In this document: positions 45,891-58,400 of the stretch, piece after piece
Position numbering within the stretch: the first letter of the stretch is position 1
How the letters are laid out: every line of letters starts with the position of its first letter
Position numbers and translations under genes: made by a program
Notes under the pieces: model-generated
What the model saw: the letters and a program-made list of their open reading frames with translations, nothing else
What the model was told of the DNA's origin: nothing
Databases searched by the model: none
Assembly (NCBI RefSeq): GCF_052857255.1
Contig: NC_135497.1
Coordinates: 119,922,744-119,986,743 of the forward strand
DNA from: Amblyomma americanum
Lineage: Eukaryota > Arthropoda > Arachnida > Ixodida > Ixodidae
Direction: 5' to 3'
DNA length: 64,000 nucleotides

Positions 45891-46744
45891 AAGAATTATG
45901 TTCATGATTATGCGGCTTTATTTGCCGACATGGCTCTCCGGACTAAAGGCGCCAAGGTGTCAGAAGGGCGACGACGCACAATGCCACCAAGAAGATGACG
46001 CCCGATTCCACGGTGAAGACTTGCAGCACCCTTGGCCCAAGGTCGGATCCACTCCTCGGATCCACTCCTGCCCCACTATACTTCAGCGTCAAGTTAACTT
46101 AGGCGCTCCTAAAGGAGGGACTTACTTAATGCTGCACCGACAGTGCTCCCAGCAGGACAGTTTGTATAGGTGCTAACAGCGCCACAGCCTCGTTCGGAAA
46201 CAATCACCGTTAATCAGCCTAACGGCAATATAGGACAGTCATTGCTTTTGCAGCAAGATGAGACGAGGAATGGAATCGGAGAATTAGCTGTTGGGGGAAT
46301 TGCGGCCACACTATTGCACGCGTTTTCGCTTTAATGGACGCATGCGATTCGAAGAAGGTTAAGCAACGAAATGCAACTACACTTTCCAACCCAGGGTGCA
46401 TGGCGGACTGCCACCTGGGTAAAGAGGATCAGTGTGAAAGAATGCAGTACGCCATCGAAGCAAACGTCGTCAAATTAAACGACGTTTCCGTGTTGGAGCG
46501 GAACAATTGTGAACAAACGTTCCACGTGGAACCCAAAGCGTCGTTTAGTTGCGGCAATATCCTCTAAAAGAAACCGTAAGCAAACTTCACTGCGCACATA
46601 ACATCAGCTGCTGATGGTAACTAAGAAGAAAGATGATCGTCGCACGTCTCCGAACCCATGCTTGTGTAAATGACGATGCGCATATAGTTCGAATATTTGC
46701 ATGCGATACGCTGTCTAAAAAGACAAGCCAAATTAAAAAAAAAA
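45891..46744. other. no supported gene
   Basis: A local 14-bp duplication (ggatccactcctc/g, near 46043-46070) and a perfect 9-bp hairpin at 46462-46470/46479-46487 (aaacgtcgt, loop caaattaa) are seen. Frames of 60-92 codons lack domains. Confidence 0.4.
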
Positions 46745-47026
46745 GACTGGCTTTTTCATAAGTTTTACTATCACCCCATGATCAAGTCAGTTATCAGCCC
46801 TGCCCACCGCATCTCCAGCCGCACGAACCACCAGAAGGCCGTCCCTGCGAGGACATGTGCTCATCTGTCATCATTTTTTGTCCGCACTCCAAAGGACTGG
46901 AATGACTTGCTTACGTACTTCATTCCGACCCATCATCATTCAGATCATCCATCGAATCAACCATGTGCCCTGGACTCCATTCCATCATGTAATGCCCCTT
47001 TAATGGGGCCTTTGAGGTTGTGATAA

Positions 47027-47069
<43 letters not shown>

Positions 47070-47070
47070 A
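46745..47070 (+). mobile_element. CR1-like LINE 3' end with (TAAA)n tail
   Basis: 5'-truncated rightward copy. The plus frame reads FHKFYYHPMIKSVISPAHRI and then SFFVRTPKDWNDL, the C-terminal block of CR1-like RT proteins. A short UTR with 'atgcccctttaatggggcc' (46992-47010), a possible stem-loop, leads into about 11 TAAA units (47027-47070). Confidence 0.85.
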
Positions 47071-47095
47071 ACGTATTATATACAGTACCAATCCA

Positions 47096-47335
47096 GCCGC
47101 CGCGGTGGCTCAGTGGTTATGGCGCTCGGCTGCTGACCCGGAAACGCGGGTTCAATCCCGGCCGCGGCGGTCGCATTTTGATGGAGACGAAATGTTAGAT
47201 GTTCGTGTACTGTGCGATGTCAGCGCACGTTAAAGGACCCCCCAGGTGGTCGAAATTATCTGGAGCCCTCCACTACAGAGTCCCTCATAGCCTGAGTCGC
47301 TTTGGGACGTTAAACCCCATAAGCCATAAACCAAC
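47096..47335 (+). mobile_element. Ruka-like SINE, full length
   Basis: Rightward copy starting 'gccgccgcggtggctcagtgg' at 47096 and ending 'gttaaaccccataagccataaacc'. It lies 26 bp after a LINE tail. Flanks accaatccag (left) and accaaccag (right) may be a decayed target duplication. Confidence 0.9.
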
Positions 47336-47411
47336 CAGTAGCAGTTCACGCGTAGTCACGTCTCTTATCCGTCAAATAACACAATTTATAATGTTTGCCT
47401 GGTTTAGTTTT

Positions 47412-47480
47412 GTGATGACGACGAATTTTTATGGCGCAAGGGCAGCTTTGGCCAAAGAGCGCCATTGCACAGGGTAGTTT
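47412..47480 (-). mobile_element. SINE family C, 3' tail fragment
   Basis: 'gacgaatttttatggcgcaag' (47420) and 'ggccaaagagcgccattgcac' match the 3' part of the element at 27690-27918. A perfect 7-bp stem atggcgc (47431-47437)/gcgccat (47459-47465) is present. No tRNA-like head remains. Confidence 0.55.
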
Positions 47481-47520
47481 TCATTGCACAAGGTGGGGTC
47501 AAAGACCCTGGTTTAGTTTT

Positions 47521-47923
47521 GGGGGGTTTAACATCTCAAAGCGACTCAGGCTATGAAGGACGCTGCAGTGGAGGGCTCCGGATAATAGGGACCTTTAGAA
47601 TGGGGTGACCATATCGGCTAGGGGCATAGAAGAAGAGCGAGGCGCCAGTGCGCTTGCGCAGGACCATAACCGGACGGGCGTCATTGTCCTGCGACTGCGC
47701 ACTGGCGCCCCGCTATTCCCCTATGCCCCTAGCCGATATGGTCACCCTATACTAAAGGTCCCTATTTTCGACCACCTGTAGTTCATTAACGTGCACAGAC
47801 ATTGCACAGTACACGAGTCTCTAGCATTTCGCTTCCATGGAAATGAGAACGCCGCGGCCTGGATCGAACCCGCGTCTTTCGGGTCAGCAGCCATGCACCA
47901 TAACCATTGAGCCACCATGGTGC
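47521..47923 (-). mobile_element. Ruka-like SINE split by a MITE
   Basis: Leftward copy. 3' part at 47521-47585 ('ggtttaacatctcaaagcgac'); the body resumes at 47765 ('tttcgaccacctgtag') and runs to the tRNA-like head ending at 47923. The intervening 175 bp is a hairpin MITE with TA duplications. Confidence 0.9.
47588..47762. mobile_element. hairpin MITE, TSD TA, inside a SINE
   Basis: The element is nearly one long inverted repeat. It starts gggacctttag at 47588 and ends with the inverse at 47762. The arms, about 77 bp each, contain 'gggtgaccatatcggctagg' on both sides and differ at few positions, with a loop of about 20 nt near 47665-47685. TA flanks both ends (47586-47587, 47763-47764), as in Tc1/mariner-type MITEs. 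No coding capacity. Confidence 0.8.
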
Positions 47924-48086
47924 CAGCTGATATTTTTGGGGTGAGAAGCTAATATACCTGCACTGCCATAACTGCGGGCTGTGAAAAGGGTATTCCAATT
48001 AGGCTGTTTTCCAGACGGCATGCTTCTTTATAGAATCCCAAGTTCAAAATTTTCATGCCATTCAGGCCCAAAACCAGCTACCAGCT

Positions 48087-48255
48087 ACCATGCGCGGTGG
48101 CTACGTGACCATGGCGTTTGGCGTAAGGTCGGAAGTTCGAATTCTGGCTGAGCGAGATCGAGGCGAAATACGAAAACGCCGTTGCACGTTAAGCAGCTCC
48201 AGAGGGTCGAAATGAACACAGAGCCCTCCAATAATGCAAGCCTATTACGCGAAGC
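48087..48255 (+). mobile_element. Ruka-like SINE, old and diverged
   Basis: 'gcgcggtggctacgtgacca' (48091), 'ggaagttcgaattctggc' (box B-like, 48131), 'gttgcacgttaagcagctcc' and 'acagagccctcc' follow the SINE order in plus orientation with many changes and deletions. Confidence 0.6.
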
Positions 48256-50674
48256 GTGGTTTTGGTTAGTAAAAATTCATCCCTTGGGCATTAGTAATTA
48301 TTTTCGCCAACGTGGCTTGTGACAGCTCTGGCGCCTTTCTCGTTCGTTATTATGGGCAGGCTATTTTCTCGTTAGATAGGATTGACTAATTTCAATACTT
48401 CCACTAATAAATGTTGCGCGTTTTATGCTTGTAACCTCCCCCCCGCATTTGCAACACCGGATTCGCTCAATAAATTATCACGAGGTCGTACACAGGCCCG
48501 CACATGTCATGTTTACCTTAGGCATGTGTTTCCGCACCAACGAAGACTTGTCAAGAAGCGCAGTAGACGCGCGTGCCAGAAAACACACATAAAAGCTTGC
48601 ATGCTGTTTTCACATCGTTTGTGAGCGCCATTTAGCGCTTAATTGGCAAGATCAGCAGCAGAGCTAACGGCCCCAAGCGGATGCGCTAGAGGAACGTTTT
48701 GTGTACACACATCCGGCCGCGACCGAAAGGCACGTCATTAAGCAATGCAACGCGAAGGTAAGATGCGATCAAGGGCGGCCACACAAGCGTCAGAGAAACT
48801 AATGGGGCGCGTAGTCCTTGAGTGCGGGCCACGCAGTAGCCGCGCTCGTCGAAAGAAAAGAGAGAGAAAGAAAAATCGACGAGCGAAACTGGACAAGGCA
48901 AAAGCGCCTAATTGTTGCCTCCTTGCCCCAAGGGCTCTGTATCAAGAGGACCTGGCCGGGGCCCCCCCTCCGAAAGCCAATCCCACCCAGAGGCGAGCGA
49001 ACAAAGCCAGAGAGTCGCCGCTTTTCAGCGCGGATTGAGAGGAGGGTGGAGGAGAGGGGAGGATCTCCGCGATTGGTATTCTCGACGACACCGAAAAGCG
49101 ACCACTTGATGGGGCGGCTCCGAATTGAGCTTTAAGCGGAGCAAGCGACAGAGAAGATTACACGGCGCCGTGTCGGGGGAATTCGTGGCGCGACCCTTCG
49201 CAGTGCCCTTTCCCTTGGCCGAACGCGGCGTTGTCTCGATCCGCCGATAGCCGTATCGGCCGCTCGGCGCGGGGGGTCCCCGGAATCCTCCTCCCAGCGA
49301 GGCGGGCGCCGGAGTCTGCGGTCGCACGCAACACCGGACGGCCCGCCGCCGCCGATTGCAGGGGCGGGCCGCCAAAGGTCCTAATACTAATCCTTTCCCG
49401 CTGCGTGAAACCAAAATGACTGTTACGTGTCGAACGCGAAAAAAACCTGGAAAGGAACAGGACGAGTCACGCGATACATGTTCCAGGCGATAGCTCGCAG
49501 CACCTCCTCGCACAATGAGAAGCGGCCGAAAACCGAGCAGAAAACGGGGAAACAACTACCAGATCGTGGCCGTTTTTTTTTGTTTTGTTTTTCCCTCCTT
49601 TTCCGTAAAACTCGCGACCTCTGATCTCTGTTCGGGCTGCGAGCCTATCTGTGCCGATTATTTTTATTGCCGCAAAGCGGGCCACGCGATTCACGGCGTT
49701 TCGATTCCGCCGTGTTCCTGCAGTCTCGGTATGGTGGCGTTGGCAGTGGGTATTAGCCGTGTGTCACGCCTTGTCACGTGCTTACAACGTTCTACGATAC
49801 GCCACCGGAAAACCGTGCTGCAGAGAGGCACGAACTCGATGCGACGACAAATAGGACTTGCAACGCAGACACCTTTGCAAGGTTATCGGCGCAGCGCTTT
49901 TCCGTATGTAGTACATACAGGTTACACCACGGCCTGGTGAACGGGGTTGTAGCTCGAAAGGAACAACAGAAAAAGCAGCACTGCGTTTGAGAAATGCATT
50001 TGATCCGACATGAATGCAGAGCTGCAAAACAGCCACTATGAAGTTCCTAATGCTTCGTCTAACTGAACCGCGACAAAAATGCGAAGTTTATCACCGACCC
50101 GCGAGCCAGAACACCTTCAGCCACAGCTTTATGAAGGCATACGGATGATTATACCACTTTCGCGCTTGGAACATGCTACCCCTTTTAACAATACGCAAGG
50201 AATTTGAAGTACAGGCGCCACACACCCCGCATGCAAATACTTGAAGCTTGTGAACACAAGGAAATGTTCGTGCACATCCACGTTAATGCATGTTATACAT
50301 GTACCGTTGAGGATATAGAATGCTAACGCAAGCCTTTCCCGAATGTGGGCGCAGTTGACGAACTTGGCATTCGTGAAAAAAAAATAGATGGGGAAGTACC
50401 ATGAAAAAATGAAGGCACTTGACACCAAGTTATCGACACCAAGTTGTGACACCAAGTTATAGCATGTTGAAACGAGTAGCTTAACTGAGAGGTGAGTGGT
50501 GTCTGTTCGCCGGCAACTGTATGAACAGCCGCAGCCGGCCGGGTCTTGAACGAGATTTTCAGCGCCCGCTAGTAGCAGCAGAAAACTTTATTCATACATG
50601 AAGGTGAGGATTAGCATCTAGGCTAGTTTTCTATCCAGGCCTCTTATGACAACTGCACAGGTCCTCATGATGTG
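48256..50674. other. CpG-rich block without a supported gene
   Basis: 48700-49420 is strongly CpG-rich with overlapping frames up to 176 codons on both strands, none with a domain. It could hold a host promoter or first exon, but nothing decides this. Three copies of gacaccaagtt occur at 50421, 50435 and 50448. Confidence 0.35.
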
Positions 50675-50880
50675 CTACAGGCGTTGAGGGACTTTCTGTG
50701 TCCGTGGTTGACCGGTACCGATAGTGTAACCACTTTGTAACTGACGCCCTTCGTCCTTGCACCAACCCTCCCTTTTCCTTATATAGCTGTCTTCCCTTTC
50801 CCCTCGTGGAGGTAAGCCAACCGAAATAGTCTTCCGGTTAACCTGCCCGCCTGTCAACTTACTCTCTCTCTTGTTGGAAA
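50675..50880 (+). mobile_element. LINE 3' tail, same family as 13621-14281
   Basis: After a short coding remnant ('caggcgttgagggactttctg', 50678), the UTR has 'ggtaagccaaccgaaatag' and 'ccggttaacctgcccgcctgtc'. These parallel 'gggtagccaaccggaacccc' and 'catccctgcctttccc' of the nested LINE at 13621-14281 (minus). It ends in a CT-rich tail near 50865. Confidence 0.6.
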
Positions 50881-53879
50881 GGTAACTGGCTCTTAGAACA
50901 CACGCTTGCTTACGTGCTTAGCCTGCGGTCACCTGGCATGGCATTTCTCCTGGGATGGCCTAATATTGAAACCCACACCCGTAACTTACAGACAACACAG
51001 ACCAATGTTCATGTAATGAAACAAAGCTGCAGGTCTTGGGTCTTCGGTTCTTAGCCAGCAACAGCCGCCACTGCAGCTCTTGGAACAGATTTCCACGAGT
51101 CCAAACTACAGATCAGCAGCAGATCAGCAACAACAACCAGGAGTGGTTGTCCATTTCCGCCGCAGTAGGGGCGTGGGTTTCTGTTTAGCGCAGTATACTG
51201 TCTTTTTGTAATCATTTGCAGACAAATGTTGCGAAAACTGGCGCCAATCGTTTCCTTTTCCTAATCCGTAGCCTCCCGCTTTGTTCATCACTGGTGCGCA
51301 CCGCCCACCGGGCACTGCCTCGTGAAGCGATCTCGACCGCTCCTCGCGTGCGTCGCAGATCGCACTCTAGACTTGTGTTCGCCACATAGCGCAGAGCTGC
51401 ACGGAGCGTCGCATTCTGAAGCTACGTCAGTATACACATTCACAGTACAAATGGCATGACCAGACGGCGCAATGAACAAAGGCCTTCTTATTTAGATGAC
51501 TGTGTGCAGGAAAAGGAGCATGAGCGATTTCCTTGGGCGACGCTTGTGGCCGAGAGGAAGCCCTGTGTGCCCGGACCTTCGAAGAGCGGCATCGCCTGCC
51601 CCGCACGGGTAGTTTGAGAATTACTTTAATCCGGAATCAAAGTTTCTTCGCTTCTTTCGCAAACTTTCAAGGAATGAAGTGCACAGAGAAGAAAATAGCA
51701 GGAAACGCTTAGTGGAAATAAAAGTAATTGCGCCCGTGTTCTCTACTTGTCTTCTGTCACCCCCCCATTTGACCATGCTATTCGCTTATCGGTGCGCGCC
51801 TGACGCGGTTGCATTCAAGCGATTTCTGAAGACCTCGAACGTAAGCTTAGCCACCAAATAACGGCAGCCTGGCGGAGATTTCACTTCACTGGCGTATCAA
51901 CGACGCTTGATAAGAATCAATTTTGGCATCGCTACGTAGCATAAATGCTGGAGTCACTGCTACGGATCTCGATGCACACAACTCGAGTTATGTGCAATTT
52001 GAACTGTTGGAGGTTTTTGTAAATTTGAAAGCTACCGTATGACAGGAATTGAGAACAAGGACATTAACAGGTATATCTGGCCATTCTGCACTTCTGCCCA
52101 GCACCAATCCGTGTCGCGCCAATTAGTGGCGGTCCTTGAGTCTGCGTTTCGAGACGAATTACGCAAAACTATTCGGCTTAGTTCGGATTAGAAATTCATA
52201 TATATTGGAGGTCATAGCTTGGCTCTGTGCAACGTTTACAAGAAATGGAGATGGTACATTTAGTTCCGAAATTATTTTCCAAATGTTGCACAGCAATGGA
52301 GCATGTTTCTTTTGTTTTTAGTTTCATTGCAAGTTTCCTGCTTTTAGTTTCAATTTACAGTTGCGCGCTTCGTGTTGGAGCCAGCCACCTCTGTAGATAA
52401 CGTTCTGCAACATATTTGATCCCTCAGTCATATGTATATGTGACTGAGGACACAATCGGGAAGGAAACATGAACGAATGACACTCTGCAGAACTGCTGCA
52501 AGAGCGCAGTTTTTTTTTTTTAATTTAAATGACAGACTTCTTTGCTGTTAGCATTTCGACTGGTTACGTGCCGTAAATAATAAAAACGATAAAAAGAACA
52601 AAAGACTTGGCAATATTTTTGGGATTAACAGCTCGTTCAATATGGCTGGACACCGACAATCCCAAGTTATTGCCTGGTGCAACTTCCCGAAGTGCAATTC
52701 GTCACGCAGTTACTTTTCCATGCATTTATCGGCTATTTCTGGAACGCACATGCACACTTCCCTTCCCTGCTTCTCCCGCGGGAATCTCTTGCAGATATAG
52801 TACAAGACAGGAGAGTAAAGAATGATATTTATGCAGCATAGATCTAAAAGAAAACTTAGGAAGTTGGCAGCACGTACGCACGCGATTTCTAAGTGCTCAT
52901 GCAGTAAGGCTAAGAGACACGGGGTCATGCAAAGACTCGCACCATTCAAACGACTAGGATGAGGTTGTTCGACAAATGCGCATCCCTATTTCGGTCGCTT
53001 TCGCGCGGTGTCTATGTGGCTTCATTTCGAACGAAAGGGCGGCTTCCTTTTGTGACGTGAAGCTTCGGGCTGCGTCCTTTTGAGGTTCGCAAACAGCATG
53101 AATGCTGCTCATTAATACTGCCAAGGTCCTCTTGTGGCATAGCTTTTATTTATTTCTGCTGCTGAGCTGGTTTATTATCGCATGCTCAGCCGCGGCGGTT
53201 GCATTTCGATGGATGCTCGAGTTATCAGGTTTCCCCTCATAGGAACGCCGGGTAGTTCCTGCATAGCGGGTAGCCTCCGTACACGAAAAGTAATTAAATT
53301 TCAAATTAATTAAAGCCTGAAAAGACGGACTGAAGTGCAAAGAGCTTCACTTAACTGATCTATACACCATTTACCCTGCAGTGAACTTTACAACCGCAAT
53401 TCATGATGCAGAGTATAGTCTGTCAAATGTATTCAGTGGAAAGCGGCGTCAAATCAAAGGCGGCACCTCAAATTTTACATATATTTTAAAACGGTAAACC
53501 AAGGACCCTGCTGGAACTCCGTGGCGCCCATGTGTTGTCAGACATATTTCCTGGGTATTGTTTTGTATATTTATCATTGGGTGTTCTTGAACAGCTTGCA
53601 AAGGGAAAAATATATCTAATGAGTGCGGTAAAATGGGCCAGCTGTGTGTACGTCGAAGACTTTGGTACTCCTCATAGCACAGGGGCAGTGAGGTGAGAGA
53701 AAGAAAAGAGAAGACAGATAAAAAATTGACGAACGACCATACGACTGATGTGGCAAAAGTGCGACAGCAGTGGGCTTTTGCCTTTCGCTTTTTATTGGTT
53801 GCCTTCTCATTCCGTCCTTGAATTTCCCTGAGCCGTCACTTTTTAGTTCCGCGGTTCTGCGTGGCCTTCTGTTGGGTCG
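50881..53879. other. stretch without a supported gene
   Basis: A perfect 9-bp hairpin cctcagtca/tgactgagg lies at 52422-52430/52441-52449. A scrap of SINE head ('cagccgcggcggttgcatttcgatgg', 53187-53212, plus) is visible. Frames lack domains. Confidence 0.4.
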
Positions 53880-54195
53880 AGGCCTCTCATGGGCGTCGGG
53901 TGGTTGGAGGCTGCTGGAGGGGGAAGTGGGTTTCGTTCCACTCCTGTATGGGCTACTGGTGGGTGGAGGCGTCGGGATTGTGGAGATGGGTGGCGACTCT
54001 CTGGAAGGAGGAGGAGGTGATGAGCTCTCATGGGCTTCTGAAGGGCGGAGTGGCTGGAAGTGAGGCTTTTGCTCCGGTGGGGGGATGTTCCGGGCGGATG
54101 AAAACGGGCGGTGCTTCTGAAGGGTGGAGGTGGGTATGCGGTGCGCTCTTCTCATGGGCTTCTGGTGAATGGACGCTTCTGAACGGTGGAGGTGG
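53880..54195. repeat. degenerate G-rich repeat
   Basis: Recurring pieces such as 'tcatgggcttctg' (54028, 54152) and 'ggtggaggtgggt' (54123, 54185) alternate in a G-rich, C-poor plus strand. This gives a 179-codon proline/serine-rich frame on minus (54155-53616) that I attribute to composition, not to a gene. Confidence 0.5.
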
Positions 54196-54320
54196 GTGTT
54201 AACTTCAGTTCACTTTATTACCTTAAAGTTCCCCCGTAAGGGAGCATCACATAAAGGGCGGGTTTTTATACAAAGATGGCGGGTGCAGGTAGGTGGGCGA
54301 GTGGAGGGGCACTCTTGGAA
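54196..54320 (-). mobile_element. possible retroposon 3' end
   Basis: On minus, 'cttacgggggaactttaagg' is followed by 'taataaagtgaactgaag', a polyadenylation signal at the left edge near 54215. Looks like the 3' end of a dispersed retroposon; family not certain. Confidence 0.3.
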
Positions 54321-55329
54321 GTGCAAACTTCACTCTGCTGCTCTCACACACCGCTGGGTGCTTCAGTCCTCTGCTGTTTTACGCCGAACGCCGGGTTTTT
54401 CCAGAATGACACTACTACAGCTGCCGCAGTAAAACTGAATGGGATAAATGAAAAGAGACTGAAGAGGTGTAAAGTGCCTCACAAGAGAGCCCAGTGGCAT
54501 ACAATTCAGCTCAAACAATTCTATGCTGAAACACACATACATGAAAATGCTGCAAATAATTTCAAAACAAAAAAATTACAGTATATTCGACCATAGTAAG
54601 GTAGATGTGCAGGTGAAATGTCCTTTCACAAAAAATGCTTAGCCTCACGTTCCGGGAAATTAAGATTCATATTGCGTTCATGACGCCCACCTGGTTTTCG
54701 AAGGAGAAGTAGTCGGAAATGTGTACTAACGCTCAGGTGCACGCGCTGCATGGAGCATTCTGTGTGACCGAAAGGATCCTTCACCTCAGCGCTGTAGGGC
54801 CACTCTTCGCGAGTGGCTTCTGCGGCCCAAATATGGTGACAAGCTGCAAAAAGCACCTTTATCTCTTTTGTTACGCTTATGAAATGTGCTATATTTTTCA
54901 GTATTAATCACAGCGGTCAGAAATATATATTTCGCGCAAAATAAAAAAAAAATGCACACTTCTAGCAACAAATATTCCAGCGAAGCAAACCAAGAAGCGC
55001 TCGCAAACCATTTGTACAAGTAAAAATAAAAAAAAAACCCTGCGAAGCAAGGGGGTTCGACATTTCGGACTTCTAAACTAGGTTTATCATTTCCTTCCTC
55101 GCTACTGCTTTTAGCGAGCGGTATAGAGGTGACGAGTACAGGGAACTTTTTGACTTCAGCTAGCGCAACGTGCAGACGCCCGTTGCAAACACTACAAAAC
55201 TGTAGCAGCAATCACTATCCAAGCGCTTTCAGTCGGCCATTCGCGGCAAGTTCTATGCGTTTTCAACATACATTGTCGAGAAAAGTGAAATGATTTATGG
55301 CTGCCTTTTGTGCCTCAGAGACCTGCACT
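54321..55329. other. no recognisable feature
   Basis: AT-rich sequence with A runs near 54945 and 55030. Frames up to 141 codons without a domain. Confidence 0.4.
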
Positions 55330-55441
55330 CTAAACACAAATACACCTATATGGGAGTGAACTGTTCTCTAGCGCAAACCCTTTTATAAAAGGGGTGTGCG
55401 CTAGAGGACAGTTTTACTCCCTTTCTACTCCTTTTGTTTAG
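55330..55441. mobile_element. 112-bp hairpin MITE
   Basis: Nearly the whole element is one inverted repeat. The left arm (ctaaacacaaatacacc..., 55330-55385) pairs with the right arm (55386-55441, ending ...ccttttgtttag). The centre is accccttttataaaaggggt-like. The arms share 'ctctagcgca' and 'gggagt'. No clear target duplication, so the superfamily is open. Confidence 0.65.
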
Positions 55442-58400
55442 ACACTATGTCAACGTCAGAAACATACTGACTACCCGTACACTTCGACTATGACCGCGAT
55501 GCAAAGCATTTTATCGGTGGTCGCGAGATTTTTATGAAAGTGCTTAATCAGCCTTGCCCGCAAACACAGAATGCTGCAGTTGACTGTACCGTTGACTGAG
55601 CGCTCAGAAATAGCGGAACGTAATCGTCACCATTCGAGGCACACGGGGCATTTCTTCACCACATTACCGAGCAGGCAACTTCCCCAAATTCTGCCTTTGT
55701 GAGGGGAGGGCGAGGTACGGCGGCGTGTCTGCGTTACGCGTGTAACGCGATGCGACAGGTGATATTACGGGGCGCGAAGAAAGATAGGCTAGGATTTGTC
55801 GGGAGAACACGATAGACTACCTGCGAGCTTTACTTCTCTTCTGCGTGGTTAACAGCCTTTGTTTAAACGCAGTCGAGTCGGCAGCGTCGATGCGGGACAG
55901 ATACAAACGGTTACTAACACGAACGCGCGCAGGAGCGGCCCCGCATACGCCTTTGCGCCGCCGTGGCTGCACACCACGTGACCGGTGCAAGAAAGAACGC
56001 GGCCCACCGCGTGGCTCTGGGGGCGCTCGCCAAACATGAATCGCCGTCGACCACCGAACGGCGGCCGGAGTAACGTGGAAACAAAAAGACAACCACCCAA
56101 ACTTGTTATCGCCCGTGACAAACGATTCGCGATTCATCACCGATCCCTTGGTTTTTGGCTTGATAAATCGTGCGATCCCCCGAAACTCCGCCCCATCGTC
56201 CTGCTCAATCTGCTAAGATCCGCGCCACCATCCGCCGCGCAGCCACGAGCACCCGGTGCGGGCTCGTGCGGCGCCTGACTGCGAAGCCCAGCATGAGCGA
56301 GCACGCACATACGCGCGCACACACTCGTGCGCGCGCTCGCGCACACACACTGAAAGAGACCCACTGAGGCATATTTTGGCGCCTGTATACAGGTTGAACA
56401 ACGCCAGCAGCCGCCATGGGGAGAAGATGAATTGGGCCGAGCGTCGTTCTTGTTTCTGTCTCGTCGTCGCCCGAGACTTTTAAACGTCGCTGTCCTCGCC
56501 CAGCGTTCCGCTTATGAAGACCAAACCGCAAATAGGCGCCGGAGGAGAGCGCGGAGAGGAGAGGTCTGTCCTGACAGGCGGTTTCCTCCGCGAAGGCGGA
56601 ACGAACAACAAAACGGCCCGCAATATCACACGCCGGCCGGCGACAATTCCAAATGCCATCAGCTTTCGTCCCCCCTCCCCTAGGGCTGGCCTGCGCCAGC
56701 GCCACGTTGGCCACGCCACGCTGAAAGGACGTCCTGGTGCGTTCCAGATGGATCATTCTCCGTTTCTAGGTTACGATGCAGTTGTGCCGCGGCAGTGAGG
56801 TGCGGTGGCGGCGAGAGGAGGCTCGCTGGCGCCTCCGTCTACTTGGCACGAACTGGTATGCGGCGCCCGGAGACGCCAAAGGGGCTCGGCAGCGGCTGGA
56901 TGCGTATGTACTGTGTGTGCAGAACTGGCCGCCAAGCGGCAACCGAATAGGCAGACAAAATTAGCCGCGCTGACCTTTTTATATATTCATGGTGATTGCG
57001 CGTAATGAGAGGCCACCCGCAATCCGTACCGGCTGCCAAATGAAGAGACCCTTTTGCGCGTTGTTGACGGAAGCACGTCCTTGCGACAGAGCGGGTATGC
57101 GCAAGAACACAATCCCTGGCCCGTGCTCATCTTGCGTCGGCGTTTAGTGCGTCTCACACACACACTCAGCCCGCGCGGACTCCACGGGTGTCCACACGAG
57201 TGGCGCTCCGCGTTCCTTGCCTTCGACGGGTTTTAATCTGGGGTGGGGCGCGCAGTGCTGGCCACGGCGGCTTGCAGGCGTCTTGCTGCTGAGCATATGA
57301 CCACACACTCGATGCACTGCTGTGGCAGCCGCTTTATTGTGGGACCAAATTGCAAAAACGCCTACTTGTGCTGGGGTTTCAGGGCGCTTTGAAGAGGCCC
57401 AGTATACCTATATTAGCCGGAAGCTTTGCGCCCCCAATTAATGTCGCTCAAAATTAACGACCGCTCGCATAGTCAACGGTGTATACCAGACTAAAAAGCG
57501 CTGTATCGAGTCTTCGCCTGTGTGACGTCTGCGAATTTTTTTTTGATAAAGTCATTACAACAGTGTACAATGAAATTTTTTTGCACATGTATACGCTCGA
57601 CGAGGCAGTGCATATGTAGGACCCTTCGTTTACAGCTTTTATTTTTTCCGGGAATCGGGGGTAAAAATTGGGTGCGGTGATATTTTGAGCTGAAATTCGA
57701 GTACAAATCCGCTTATTTAGGGAAATGGCGATAATTCGTTTTTTTTTTGCGGTGAGTTTGATAGCAAGGAAAATTTTAAAATTGTAAATAAACTGAGAGA
57801 GCGCTCGTTTTTGTATGGGAAATAAATTGTTTTCCTAATTATTTAGTAACCAACGCGGAAATGGCAGGTTGCACTAAAAGCTGATCGCCCAATCAAAATT
57901 TATTTTCTCTCTCGTTTATTAGAATTATTTTGTCGCGTACAGCACTACCTTTTGCGAAGCAGTTCTGCGTCCATGCAAGATCTACCTGCCTTCGTTTGTA
58001 CACTGCGAAAATATGCATTCATTATAGGATCCGCCATTTTCAACAAGCACGAGAGCTTAATTAGAGCAGGACGTAGTTAGCGTGGGCAGCGCTTGATGCA
58101 ATGATGCCAATAAGAGGCGAGTTTTGACCTTTCACAACCGACTTATCGAACTTGACCCCAAATTAAGACGTGTCATGGATAACAAGGTTAAATTAGGCTT
58201 AAAATAATCAGTTAACCTGAAAAACCACTCTGAAATAAGCGCAAGACATCTAATTTTCGTGCGGAGTCTTGAGTTTTGTGCATTGGAAAACTATACGTTG
58301 TCCAGAAGGCGCATTTTTAGGAAATTTGTTCGGGCTGCAATGATCGGGTAAAATCAGGTTTTAGAAAACGAAATGCCCTACGCACGTGCTCACGCCGTGC

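Noticed and set aside
53616..54155. 179-codon proline/serine-rich minus frame
   Set aside because: Produced by a degenerate G-rich repeat on plus; the low-complexity sequence follows the DNA repeat and not a protein pattern.
56205..56756. 183-codon minus frame with Cys/Arg-rich segment
   Set aside because: The Arg/Cys/Ala alternation comes from the (CG/CA)n tract; no recognisable domain.
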